NCBI RefSeq assembly: GCF_001074565.1
Contig: NZ_JUQX01000070.1
Location: 1-32,772, forward strand
DNA from: Streptococcus pseudopneumoniae
Lineage (GTDB): Bacteria > Bacillota > Bacilli > Lactobacillales > Streptococcaceae
Direction of reading: 5' to 3'
DNA length: 32,772 bases
This document shows positions 7,994 to 15,401 of the stretch, piece by piece (the first letter of the stretch is position 1; every line of letters starts with the position of its first letter). The notes below the pieces were generated by a model. That model was not told the origin of the DNA and searched no databases. It saw only the letters and a program-made list of their open reading frames with translations. The position numbers and the translations under genes are program-made.

Positions 7994-8022
7994 TTGCACC
8001 AGAGGATAAAACGTGCTATAAT
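7994..8022 (+). promoter_or_regulatory. Strong sigma-A promoter just beyond the transposase
   Basis: TTGCAC (7994-7999) and TATAAT (8017-8022) are separated by exactly 17 bp, with a TG extension before the -10 box. It reads rightwards into a stretch with no credible ORF but strong hairpins and a terminator, so it probably drives a small RNA. It also marks the preferred kind of target for TnGBS-like elements. Confidence 0.85.
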
Positions 8023-8028
8023 GATATC

Positions 8029-8198
8029 AAATTTAAGCAAATAAAAAAGCCGTAAGGACTGCAATCCTTACGGCACCGAGTAAGTAAAAACCGAAAGAAG
8101 AAATTTTATTTCCCCAACTTACTCAGTCTACATACTCTATGTTAAAGCATAATGAGCAGAATGTCAAGACTGGGACAAGGGAAATCCTAGTTTTTTTT
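8029..8198 (+). ncRNA. Probable small structured RNA (about 170 nt)
   Basis: Transcription from the promoter at 7994-8022 should start near 8029. The transcript contains a perfect 10-bp hairpin (8049-8058 with 8065-8074, GCCGTAAGGA/TCCTTACGGC). It then has a second stem GAGTAAGT/ACTTACTC (8078-8085 pairing with a site near 8118-8125) around a purine-rich loop, and ends in ACTGGG/CCTAGT (8169-8174, 8186-8191) plus eight T residues. The only small ORF, an ATG near 8140, has no ribosome binding site. I cannot match it to a named streptococcal RNA. It could instead be a long leader with an attenuator, but rpsD downstream has its own promoter. Confidence 0.55.
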
Positions 8199-8272
8199 CT
8201 TGCTTGGGGGTCTCTCTCATAGGGTTTGAGGTTTTCTAAAAAATTTTACCACTTACAAAGGCGTAAAATCCC

Positions 8273-8301
8273 TTTACAAATCTAGCTTTTCATGGTACAA
8301 T
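8273..8301 (+). promoter_or_regulatory. rpsD promoter
   Basis: TTTACA (8273-8278) and TACAAT (8296-8301) are spaced 17 bp apart, with TGG just before the -10 box. The predicted start near 8308 gives rpsD a leader of about 150 nt. Confidence 0.75.
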
Positions 8302-8307
8302 AGCCTT

Positions 8308-8459
8308 TGTGTGAAATAGCAGCAGGAAAGCATGAAGCTCGTCAACAGGTGTCTTATGACAAGTAACCTTGGCTGTTTAGGCGAAGGGCATCTGCACGAA
8401 TCAGGGCTTTCTAAGTGACTATTTCCGCCAAATATTATTTATATCAGGAGGACATACAT
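8308..8459 (+). promoter_or_regulatory. Structured 5' leader of rpsD (S4 autoregulatory leader)
   Basis: The 150-nt leader can fold with nested long-range pairs: GAAATAG (8313-8319) with CTATTTC (8419-8425), and GAAAGC (8326-8331) with GCTTTC (8406-8411), enclosing further hairpins. In Firmicutes, ribosomal protein S4 represses its own monocistronic mRNA by binding such a leader. The structure and position fit, but the match to the known S4 leader model was not computed. The ribosome binding site AGGAGG (8446-8451) lies just outside the closing stem. Confidence 0.65.
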
Positions 8460-9071
8460 ATGTCACGTTATACAGGACCATCTTGGAAACAAGCTCGTCG
8501 CCTTGGCCTTTCACTTACAGGTACAGGTAAAGAATTGGCACGTCGTAACTACGTACCAGGACAACACGGACCAAACAACCGTTCTAAATTGTCAGAATAC
8601 GGTTTGCAATTGGCTGAAAAACAAAAACTTCGCTTCACTTACGGTGTAGGTGAAAAACAATTCCGTAACTTGTTCGTACAAGCTACAAAAATCAAAGGCG
8701 GAATCCTAGGTTTCAACTTCATGCTTCTTTTGGAACGTCGTTTGGATAACGTTGTTTACCGTCTTGGTCTTGCGACTACTCGTCGTCAAGCTCGTCAATT
8801 CGTAAACCATGGTCACATCCTTGTTGACGGAAAACGCGTTGATATCCCATCATACCGCGTAACTCCAGGTCAAGTGATCTCAGTTCGTGAAAAATCATTG
8901 AAAGTTCCAGCAATCCTTGAAGCTGTTGAAGCAACTCTTGGACGTCCAGCATTCGTATCATTCGACGCTGAAAAATTGGAAGGTTCATTGACTCGCTTGC
9001 CAGAACGCGACGAAATCAACCCAGAAATCAACGAAGCACTTGTCGTTGAATTCTACAACAAGATGCTTTAA
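8460..9071 (+). CDS. rpsD: 30S ribosomal protein S4
   Basis: A 203-residue protein with the full S4 layout: [16 protein letters not shown] at the N-terminus, RNYVPGQHG, the S4 RNA-binding domain ([20 protein letters not shown] then [14 protein letters not shown]), and the C-terminal [15 protein letters not shown]. It binds 16S rRNA early in small-subunit assembly and also acts as translational repressor of its own mRNA. The start is ATG 8460, eight bases after AGGAGG; an upstream in-frame GTG at 8415 lies within the leader and is not used. Codon use is strongly biased (AAC, CGT, GTA/GTT), as in highly expressed genes. It is flanked by its own promoter and terminator and is the clearest core-chromosome marker. 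Confidence 0.98.
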   Translation: MSRYTGPSWKQARRLGLSLTGTGKELARRNYVPGQHGPNNRSKLSEYGLQLAEKQKLRFTYGVGEKQFRNLFVQATKIKGGILGFNFMLLLERRLDNVVYRLGLATTRRQARQFVNHGHILVDGKRVDIPSYRVTPGQVISVREKSLKVPAILEAVEATLGRPAFVSFDAEKLEGSLTRLPERDEINPEINEALVVEFYNKML

Positions 9072-9091
9072 TTTTAAGAAATATCTTACAG

Positions 9092-9120
9092 AAAGCCTAC
9101 AACAGTGGGCTTTTTGCTTT
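9092..9120 (+). terminator. Terminator of rpsD
   Basis: AAAGCCTAC (9092-9100) pairs with GTGGGCTTT (9105-9113), one G-T pair included, around loop AACA, and TTGCTTT follows. It lies 20 bp after the rpsD stop. Confidence 0.9.
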
Positions 9121-9290
9121 GCCTTAAACCGTTAATTTCTGGGTTTGGGCATTGTCGGAAGGAGTGCTTTTAGTCATCGAGAATCTTTCTAGTTATAGTG
9201 TAAAGAAATCCGTGTTTTAGTTGACTTTTCCGCCCTCATTTTCAGCTTTTGTGCTAAAATAGATTTATAAACTTAAGATAAGGAATGTTT

Positions 9291-10097
9291 ATGAAATCGG
9301 GTAATGTATTATTGAAAGGATGCCTTTATTTCTGGGGTGGCTTATTTTTACTAGGTCTCTTGGTTCAGGTAGCTCTGCCTTTGGCAATTTGTGGCTTGAT
9401 AGGTTTCGGGGCTTATCTAGCCTATAAGCGTTGGCGTTATCCTCTCTTGAAGGATCGTTCTTTGGAAGATCAGATTGAGCTTTTAAAAGCTCGGATTCGT
9501 CAGGCTGATAAAGATATCCAGCAGTTAGAGGAGACCTTGTCTGAGAAAGGATCAGCAGCCTATAAAAGCCTAGCTAGCCAAGTATTGATTGAGCTCAAAG
9601 AGATTCATCAGGAAGCTAATCGTTTAAAATCTTATATTGACGAAGCTGTTTATAGTCGCATTGATAAAAAGGTTCGTTCAGTAAGGGCGACCATAGACGT
9701 CCAGCTAGAGCGACTAGAAAGAGAGAGTCTGGTAGACATTGACAATAAGGAGCCCGAAGAATTGGCGCCTGAATTGTCTCAGACCTTGGCAAATATTGCT
9801 GCGGACCATCAAGCGATTCTCGACAAAATCGAGTCATCGGATGTTGGAGCCAAAGAAGAGCTGACAGCCATCCATAGTTTAAAAATGGAGAAATTCCAAA
9901 CGATTTTAGAGGGCTATTTAAAGATTAAGGCAAATCCCAAAAATTATAATCGGGCGGAAGAACGCTTGGAACAAGCTAAAGCAGCCATCGAACAATTTGA
10001 CCTTGAGCTAGACCAAGTTTTGAGAGAGCTCAATGAAACAGATATGAGAGATTTTGATATTAGCCTGCGTATCTTAGGAAAAGATCGCAAAGAATAG
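9291..10097 (+). CDS. xpaC: XpaC-family protein
   Basis: A 268-residue protein with two hydrophobic segments near the N-terminus (about residues 7-27 and 30-43) followed by a long, charged, helical cytoplasmic part. This matches the XpaC family (named for 5-bromo-4-chloroindolyl phosphate hydrolysis in Bacillus; real biochemical role unclear). The ATG at 9291 is chosen because AAGGA lies 6 bases upstream; the in-frame ATG at 9285 abuts it. telA begins 21 bp downstream. This xpaC-telA pairing is conserved across Firmicutes and implies a joint role in envelope stress or toxic-anion tolerance. An extended -10 box (TGCTAAAAT, -10 at 9255-9260) precedes it. Confidence 0.85.
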   Translation: MKSGNVLLKGCLYFWGGLFLLGLLVQVALPLAICGLIGFGAYLAYKRWRYPLLKDRSLEDQIELLKARIRQADKDIQQLEETLSEKGSAAYKSLASQVLIELKEIHQEANRLKSYIDEAVYSRIDKKVRSVRATIDVQLERLERESLVDIDNKEPEELAPELSQTLANIAADHQAILDKIESSDVGAKEELTAIHSLKMEKFQTILEGYLKIKANPKNYNRAEERLEQAKAAIEQFDLELDQVLRELNETDMRDFDISLRILGKDRKE

Positions 10098-10118
10098 GGT
10101 AGACACAAAGGAGTAACC

Positions 10119-11366
10119 ATGACAGAATTTAATTTTGATATTGATCAGATTGCTAATAATACAGTGGCCAAAGTGGACAAGACAACCGAAATCATCGAGA
10201 CTAATACAGGCTCAGCCCAGACGATCACTTTTCTTGAAAAGCTAAGTCCTGAGCAACAAGAGCAGATTAAGGGGCGCGTGCCTCAGTTGGTAGATCAGTT
10301 TGTCACAGACCAAAATGCTCTCTTGGACTTTGGTCAATCAGCGGTGGAAGGTGTCAATGGTACCGTTAACCGTATCTTGACCGAGCAGAAGAAACTGCAA
10401 ATTCCGCAGGTGGATGACTTGCTGAAAAATACCAACCGTGAACTCCAAGGTTTTGTAGCCAAATACAAAAATGCTGAAATTGCAGAATTGGAAGAAAAGC
10501 CAAACTTTTTGCAAAAATTGTTTAAAAAGAGCCAGAACAGTCTGCAAGAATTTTATTTTGACTCAAAAACAGTTGAGCAAAAGCTAGATGGTATGGCTGC
10601 CGCAGTGGTCAAGCAAGAAGATGTGCTTGCTCGAAATATTGTTTCTGCTGAGATGTTGATTGAGGACAATACCAAATCCATTGAAAATCTAGTGGGAGTT
10701 ATTTCCTTTATCGAAGCCAGCCAGACAGAAGCTGGGAATCGCGCTGCAGAATTGAAGGCTCAAGTTGATCAATTAGATGCAACAACGGTAGAATACCAGA
10801 TGAAGTCCCAAGAATTAGCTCGTATGGCAGAAGTGGTCAATACACTGGAACAACAACATACAGAGTATGTTAGCCGCCTTTACGTAGCTTGGACGACGAC
10901 TCCACAGATGCGTAATCTCGTCAAAGTTTCATCGGACATGCGTCAAAAATTGGGGATGCTTCGCCGTAATACCATTCCAACCATGAAGCTTTCGATTGCC
11001 CAACTTGGTATTTTGCAACAATCAATCAAATCAGGGGTCGTGGCGGATGCCATCTCCAATGCCAACAATGCAGCCCTTCAGATGTTAGCTGAAACCAGCA
11101 AGGAAGTGATTCCGCAGATGGAACGAATTGCCCAAAGTCCAACAGTAGCTGTTGAATCCGTCACCAAACTTGCTGAAAGTCTAGTCGCTCAAAACCAAGG
11201 TATCGTTGCTGCCATTGAGTTGGGACGCCAGAAACGTGCTCAACTAGAAACAACCATCGTCAAATCTGCAGAAATGATCAACGACTCTGTTAAACTCCGC
11301 GATGAGAAAATCGTCCAAGCCCTTCTAGACCAAGGAAAGGCTGCTCAGAAAGAAGTACAAGAATAA
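10119..11366 (+). CDS. telA: TelA-family toxic anion resistance protein
   Basis: A 415-residue, almost wholly helical protein of the TelA/KlaA family (YaaN in Bacillus), with AAAGGAG before the ATG. Family hallmarks include LSPEQQEQIKGRVPQLVDQF near the start, the central ARNIVSAEMLIEDNTKS, and the C-terminal PTMKLSIAQLGILQQS with later AAIELGRQKRAQLE. Relatives are linked to tellurite, nisin and other envelope stress resistance; the mechanism is not established. It is soluble and probably works at the membrane with XpaC, with which it forms an operon. A shared terminator separates it from the convergent HXXEE gene. Confidence 0.9.
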   Translation: MTEFNFDIDQIANNTVAKVDKTTEIIETNTGSAQTITFLEKLSPEQQEQIKGRVPQLVDQFVTDQNALLDFGQSAVEGVNGTVNRILTEQKKLQIPQVDDLLKNTNRELQGFVAKYKNAEIAELEEKPNFLQKLFKKSQNSLQEFYFDSKTVEQKLDGMAAAVVKQEDVLARNIVSAEMLIEDNTKSIENLVGVISFIEASQTEAGNRAAELKAQVDQLDATTVEYQMKSQELARMAEVVNTLEQQHTEYVSRLYVAWTTTPQMRNLVKVSSDMRQKLGMLRRNTIPTMKLSIAQLGILQQSIKSGVVADAISNANNAALQMLAETSKEVIPQMERIAQSPTVAVESVTKLAESLVAQNQGIVAAIELGRQKRAQLETTIVKSAEMINDSVKLRDEKIVQALLDQGKAAQKEVQE

Positions 11367-11371
11367 ACATA

Positions 11372-11402
11372 AATCCTCTGCAATGTAGATTTGCAGGGGA
11401 TT
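11372..11402. terminator. Bidirectional terminator between telA and the HXXEE gene
   Basis: AATCCTCTGCAA (11372-11383) pairs with TTGCAGGGGATT (11391-11402) over 12 bp (one G-T) around a 7-base loop, with T-rich flanks. It abuts the stop codon of the leftward gene (11403-11405), so one hairpin may serve both convergent genes. Confidence 0.8.
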
Positions 11403-11924
11403 TTATTCGTTTTTGTGAACAAGCCAGGTGGAATACTTTCTCCCAAGCCAGAGAGCAAAGAGGAGATTGATGACGACGATGCCTGAACCGACCAGTGAAA
11501 ATAGGAAAAATTCGCTGGTCGAAACCTGCCACAAATGCACGATGTCTGTAATCAAATAAGCACTGACAGGAAAACAAAGGATAGAAGTGATGAGAGCAGG
11601 GATATACTTACGGAGAAGAATTGATTGTCCAATATGGAGCAAGAGATGGAGTGCAAAGGCCACAAATCCTCCTAACCAAACTAATTCGAGCGCTCTAGAT
11701 TGAGTAAAATACGCTAATAAAGTGATGGATAAGACAATGATAAACTCCTCAAAAACAGCAAGGGCAAATCCCTCTGTTGTAATTCCTTTGTGAATCTTGA
11801 GAATAGCTGGAGCCTTTTGAGCCAGCAAGGTTTCGTTGAGATGAATCCAAGGGACAAGACCGATAATTTCTTCCATATCGTGAAAGATAAAGAGTAGAGG
11901 GAACATCCAAAGATAAAATGTCAT
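11403..11924 (-). CDS. HXXEE-domain membrane protein
   Basis: A 173-residue integral membrane protein. The ATG at 11924 follows AGGAG by 4-5 bases; an upstream TTG (11963) would overlap the neighbouring terminator. The name-giving motif is HDMEE (residues 15-19) in the first hydrophobic segment, and a second acidic site FEEF lies in the second. Five hydrophobic stretches span about residues 3-22, 55-72, 80-100, 107-128 and 140-160. Paired His and Glu residues in membrane helices suggest metal binding, but the family function is unknown. It is a chromosomal gene lying next to the IME array. Confidence 0.8.
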   Translation of the reverse strand: MTFYLWMFPLLFIFHDMEEIIGLVPWIHLNETLLAQKAPAILKIHKGITTEGFALAVFEEFIIVLSITLLAYFTQSRALELVWLGGFVAFALHLLLHIGQSILLRKYIPALITSILCFPVSAYLITDIVHLWQVSTSEFFLFSLVGSGIVVINLLFALWLGRKYSTWLVHKNE

Positions 11925-11965
11925 AAATCTCTCCTGAAAAGCTAAAGATTGCTCGCCAATCAAGC

Positions 11966-11989
11966 AAAAAACGCCCAGTAAGGCGTTTT
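11966..11989 (-). terminator. Leftward terminator, probably of the integration-target gene
   Basis: Read on the minus strand, AAAACGCC (11982-11989) pairs with GGCGTTTT (11968-11975) around a 6-base loop and runs into a T-tract. It lies just after the TEVK-stop codons encoded on the minus strand at the first attachment core. It therefore looks like the native terminator of the gene whose 3' end is the integration site. Confidence 0.8.
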
Positions 11990-12006
11990 GAGTTAGGTAT
12001 GCTTAT

Positions 12007-12017
12007 TTAACCTCTGT
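12007..12017 (+). repeat. Attachment-site core 1 (left end of element A)
   Basis: TTAACCTCTGT here is repeated identically at 19949-19959 and with one change at 31044-31054. On the minus strand it reads ACA GAG GTT AA(A/G) TAA, that is T-E-V-K-stop. With the terminator at 11966-11989 this marks the host side of the array. The minus frame stays open upstream for about 20 codons (ending NIAKSHITLTEVK), partly within element A. Confidence 0.75.
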
Positions 12018-12128
12018 GAGCGTGATGTGTGATTTGGCAATATTCGTGATGAACAGAAATGTTGATTTTATGGGCTTTTTAACTTTTCAATTATTGATGA
12101 AATTGGGTGATTTTGACCTTGCTTTAGT

Positions 12129-12154
12129 TTTAATCAGACAAAAATCAGACAAAA
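12129..12154 (+). repeat. 26-bp direct repeat, left arm site of element A
   Basis: This 26-bp sequence is identical to 19855-19880 at the other end of element A. Internally it contains ATCAGACAAAA twice, 11 bp apart. Tandem arm-type sites near both ends are what the N-terminal domains of Tn916-like integrases bind. The left repeat lies 112 bp inside the core. Confidence 0.75.
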
Positions 12155-12206
12155 TTTAGTTCATCTGATTAGAGGTTGCCTAAGATTAAGGTAGTTATAA
12201 GTGATA

Positions 12207-13016
12207 TCACAGAAAATGGACTAATTTACTCGGATTAGTTACCCACGGAAGTGAGTCAGGAGAAATCTCTTTGGGAGCAGAATATATGCTCACTCTCTCA
12301 ATACTGACTGTTAGTGAAGTTTCTTCATCTGATTTGTTGGCTTGAACTTGGTGGAAAATGCGTAATTCAAACGATTGTTTGTACCAGTTATTTAAGCAAT
12401 CTTGGAAATAAGTTGAGAATTTGATGGGAGAAACGAGCATATGAAATTTATCTTCCTGATTAAATTCTTTAAGATAACCGATTTTCTCATAAAACACAAG
12501 ATTAAGTTGTAGTTGATGGTCGGAATACAGGATTGGGGCTAATTGATAATAATAGCCACCATCATTAAAATAAGTAGCTTCAAAATTTCCTATATATAAA
12601 TTATACAGTTCTCTAGTTCCAATGTTTTCTAGAGAGATGGTGACATTTGGAGTATCAACATTATCCTTTCTTGGAAGGTTCGGATATGCTTTGGGGAACA
12701 TAAAGTCAAATTGAATATACTTATTCTTGTAATTATACTCGTCAACGGACGACACATCAATCATAGGCTTTACAATCCGTTTAGTATCCTCTATTTGTGC
12801 TTCATACTGACTATTAATTGTTATGAGCACACCATATAGAGTTAAACCACTTCCCAGAAGCGTAGCGTAAATATTCCAAATTTCAATGTTTAAAGTTTTT
12901 ATATTAAAACCAAGTTTTGTTGGAAGATTAACTATATCAAGGACTAATAGTATAAAAGAGATTACTAAGATTAAGACACCTATATTGACGAAATTGTTTA
13001 TCCTATTTTTTGGCAT
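12207..13016 (-). CDS. Unrecognised membrane protein, cargo of element A
   Basis: The start at 13016 is preferred: AAAGGA lies 9 bases before this ATG, while an in-frame GTG at 13070 has none. The 269-residue protein has two hydrophobic segments near the N-terminus (about residues 8-28 and 45-65). A long, probably soluble domain rich in Tyr, Asn and Ile follows and ends IERVSIYSAPKEI then LPWVTNPSKLVHFL. I recognise no domain. It lies downstream of the Fic gene on the same strand with the 41-bp repeat array between them, so it may be co-transcribed or separately controlled through the repeats. Cargo with a defence or signalling role is possible but not shown. Confidence 0.65.
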   Translation of the reverse strand: MPKNRINNFVNIGVLILVISFILLVLDIVNLPTKLGFNIKTLNIEIWNIYATLLGSGLTLYGVLITINSQYEAQIEDTKRIVKPMIDVSSVDEYNYKNKYIQFDFMFPKAYPNLPRKDNVDTPNVTISLENIGTRELYNLYIGNFEATYFNDGGYYYQLAPILYSDHQLQLNLVFYEKIGYLKEFNQEDKFHMLVSPIKFSTYFQDCLNNWYKQSFELRIFHQVQANKSDEETSLTVSIERVSIYSAPKEISPDSLPWVTNPSKLVHFL

Positions 13017-13082
13017 GGGTAAAATTCCTTTTATTAAGTATAAGTAAATATGGTATAAATGATAAGTCACTTGCTATCTACT

Positions 13083-13241
13083 TAGTGAAGCGAAAAACAA
13101 CTTTGCTTCACATAACAAAAAATAAGTGAAGCCAAAATGAGTTTCACTTCACTAAGAAATGAATAAGTGAAGTAAAAATGACTTTCACTTCACTAAAGAA
13201 GAAATAAGTGAAGCAGAAATGAATATTACTTCATTAAGAGA
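13083..13241. repeat. 41-bp tandem repeat array with inverted GTGAAG/CTTCAC arms
   Basis: Three units begin at 13121, 13162 and 13203, an exact 41-bp period, and a degenerate unit covers 13083-13120. Each unit starts AATAAGTGAAG, and units 1 and 2 end with TTTCACTTCACTAA (unit 3 with ATTACTTCATTAA). Each unit can thus pair AGTGAAG with CTTCACT and form a hairpin. The array fills the gap between the Fic stop and the membrane-protein gene. It could be a set of operators for the winged-helix end of the Fic protein, or structured RNA. Confidence 0.8.
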
Positions 13242-13245
13242 TACC

Positions 13246-14364
13246 TTATTGAACGATTGAAAGAAGTTGAGGACAATAGTAGGTTCTATTTCTTTGAGCG
13301 CTATCAGTTGAAAGGTATCCTTCATCAATTAACTTATTCAGTAAAGTATAGGTAGTTCTCTTAGAAATTTTTAGGTGTTCACTAACTTGGTCTGCCTTAA
13401 AGATTGGAGCTGAGAATATAAAGTCAAGAAGCTGGATACCTGAGACAGAATTAAGGTTAGGGATGATTTGTTCCTTCATGATGTTATACAGGCTCAGTAT
13501 ATCTTGAGCTTTTTTTGTACTCTCTTCTGCGGAGAATATCACTCCTTCTAGATAGTATTTAAACCAGTCTTTCCAGTTGTTGTTTTTTGAAATATTTGAC
13601 AGGTGAGATATATAAAGAGACCTATCTTTTTCAAAGTATGAACTCATATAAAAGGTTGGGTAAGAAAGGAGTTCCTGATAATATAGGAACAGTGGTATGA
13701 GCAATCGCCCAATTCGTCCATTACCGTCTTCAAAAGGGTGAATCATTTCAAACTGAGCATGAATAATTGCCGACTGAACCAACAGGTCTAAATCATCATA
13801 ATGTATATATTGCTCTAAGTTAGACATGTATTCTGGTGTTTGTTCCGCAGGTACAGGAGTGTATGATATTGAAGCTACGCTACCGATATAGTTTTGGCTT
13901 CTCTTAAAATTACCAGGATTTTTACTACTACCTCTAACATTATCCAGAAGAATTTTGTGCATTTCTTTAATAATTCTATTAGATAAAGGCAAGCCTTTAG
14001 AATCGTTATTATTGATGGTAGAGATATTTTCTAAGGCGTAAAAGAGTGCTTTTCGATAGTTAATAATTTCATGCAGTTCGTCTCGCTCAATATCAACTTT
14101 ATTACCTGCTTCGTAATTAAGTAAGTCTTCCAAAGTAGCATGAGTTCCTTCAAGTTTTGAGGAGAGAACGGCTTCTTGGCTAAGCAAGGGAGAAATCAGC
14201 AACATAGGGTTAATGATGGATTCTAAAAATCCTTCATAAGTACCAATAGCAATATTGGCTTTAGTGACTAACTTAATAATTTGAGGGTCAGTATATATTG
14301 AAGTATAGTCAAAAGGGAGTCTTTGTGGTAAATGTGGTTTGGGTATATTTTTAAATCTATCCAT
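13246..14364 (-). CDS. Fic-family AMPylase with winged-helix C-terminus
   Basis: A 372-residue Fic protein. The catalytic motif HPFEDGNGRIGR (about residues 210-221) is intact, with the His and the phosphate-binding loop typical of nucleotidyl transfer (usually AMP from ATP) to a protein hydroxyl. An N-terminal inhibitory helix is visible as SSKLEGT (about residue 68), the class II S/TxxxEG motif that blocks the active site by its Glu. The C-terminus (about 300-365, 'ADQVSEHLKISKRTTYTLLNKL') is a winged-helix DNA-binding domain. GAGG is 9 bases before ATG 14364; ATG 14370 is only 3 away. It follows the repressor gene by about 20 bp as one operon. The target protein is unknown. Confidence 0.9.
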   Translation of the reverse strand: MDRFKNIPKPHLPQRLPFDYTSIYTDPQIIKLVTKANIAIGTYEGFLESIINPMLLISPLLSQEAVLSSKLEGTHATLEDLLNYEAGNKVDIERDELHEIINYRKALFYALENISTINNNDSKGLPLSNRIIKEMHKILLDNVRGSSKNPGNFKRSQNYIGSVASISYTPVPAEQTPEYMSNLEQYIHYDDLDLLVQSAIIHAQFEMIHPFEDGNGRIGRLLIPLFLYYQELLSYPTFYMSSYFEKDRSLYISHLSNISKNNNWKDWFKYYLEGVIFSAEESTKKAQDILSLYNIMKEQIIPNLNSVSGIQLLDFIFSAPIFKADQVSEHLKISKRTTYTLLNKLIDEGYLSTDSAQRNRTYYCPQLLSIVQ

Positions 14365-14384
14365 TTTCATCTTCCTCTCTAAAG

Positions 14385-15305
14385 TTATTTCTCCGCCCAG
14401 TCAGTCCAATCGTCAGAGGTTGTATTGTTATAAAGTTCTATCAGGCGTGGTCTAACGGATTGAATGACCTCAACTAATTCATGTCCTTCATGAAATTGTG
14501 AAAAAGGCATACCGACTGTTGCTTGGGACATATCTGAAAGCAGTTGTCTTGTTGTTTGGCTATCCGCAAGTGTATTTATTAGAAAACCAAGCAGGTAATT
14601 GGAATCATAGCTAACTTTTACGCCTGCTTGAGGCGAATCTTTAAGTAGGCGTTCATAGCCTTCTTTAACTTCTTGTTTGATTTTATCTTTGGAAAGATTT
14701 TCTAGATTTCCGATAAAATCATATGAAGTATAGATTTGATTGGCAAAGTAATCAGAAAGTTCTTTGATTTTAGTATCATCAAGTCCTTTTTGCTGACTTA
14801 GATAGGTCTGAGCTTCCTGTCTAATTGAATTTTTTAGCGTGTCATAGAGCATTTCAAAGAAGATATCATCTAAGTAGCCTTCACTTGGATAACCAAAATC
14901 ATTTTCCCAGTCAGGATTTTCAAATGTTCCAATACTTACCCCTCCACTAGTTGTGACTGATTGTATTGGATTTGTTTTAACCCTAAAAAGTTCGTCCTTT
15001 ATCTTTAATGGGGTTTCAGGATATTCATCTAGAATTTTACCATAACCGAGTTTTCTAAGATAAAGTTCAATGTATTCTTCTAATTCTCCATAGTAAAACC
15101 AACCTATAGGTTTTCCATAGGTTTTCGATACTTTTTCTAAAATTTCAAGAGGAGCTAGGTTGTCTCCTCTAACATATGCATTAATGGTTGATTTTTTGAG
15201 TCCTAGACGATTTCCAAAATCTGTAAAGGACAAGTTCAACTCATCCTTGACTTGTCTAAGTCTTCGCCCCACAGCCCTTTTATCAGGTTTAAGTATTCCA
15301 AACAT
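14385..15305 (-). CDS. XRE-family repressor of element A
   Basis: A 306-residue protein with an N-terminal HTH (about residues 12-65: LRQVKDELNLSFTDFGNRLG then KKSTINAYVRGDN). A long helical C-terminal region without a recognised peptidase motif follows. It is transcribed divergently from the mobilization genes, and three ATCGTRYAT-like sites lie in the shared promoter region (15346-15396). It therefore probably acts as the switch controlling element A, as in ICEs with cI/Arp-like repressors. It leads the operon with fic. An RBS (GAGGTAACTT) precedes the ATG. Cleavage by a metalloprotease is not suggested, since none is encoded nearby. Confidence 0.85.
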   Translation of the reverse strand: MFGILKPDKRAVGRRLRQVKDELNLSFTDFGNRLGLKKSTINAYVRGDNLAPLEILEKVSKTYGKPIGWFYYGELEEYIELYLRKLGYGKILDEYPETPLKIKDELFRVKTNPIQSVTTSGGVSIGTFENPDWENDFGYPSEGYLDDIFFEMLYDTLKNSIRQEAQTYLSQQKGLDDTKIKELSDYFANQIYTSYDFIGNLENLSKDKIKQEVKEGYERLLKDSPQAGVKVSYDSNYLLGFLINTLADSQTTRQLLSDMSQATVGMPFSQFHEGHELVEVIQSVRPRLIELYNNTTSDDWTDWAEK

Positions 15306-15322
15306 AAGTTACCTCTTAGACC

Positions 15323-15399
15323 ATTATAACACAATAGTTTATAAAATCGTACATTTTTTGGAGAAAACACTTGACATCGTGTATGATATCGTATATACT
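15323..15399. promoter_or_regulatory. Divergent promoters with three repressor-like sites
   Basis: Rightward: TTGACA (15371-15376) and TATACT (15394-15399), 17 bp apart. Leftward: an extended -10 box TGTTATAAT read on the minus strand (-10 at 15323-15328). Three direct copies fitting ATCGTRYAT lie at 15346-15354, 15376-15384 and 15388-15396. The first is at the leftward -35 region and the other two overlap the rightward promoter. This is the expected layout for an autoregulating repressor switch. Confidence 0.75.
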
Positions 15400-15401
15400 T
15401 A

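Noticed and set aside
8049..8085. Resemblance of GGCACCGAG in the small RNA to the end of a type II CRISPR tracrRNA.
   Set aside because: Only a short string matches, no anti-repeat or repeat array is present, and no cas gene lies in the window.
8415..8459. N-terminal extension of rpsD from GTG 8415.
   Set aside because: The extension overlaps the S4 leader stem, and the ATG at 8460 has a perfect ribosome binding site and gives the usual S4 length.
13083..13241. CRISPR array.
   Set aside because: Units are contiguous 41-bp repeats without unique spacers, and no cas genes are nearby.
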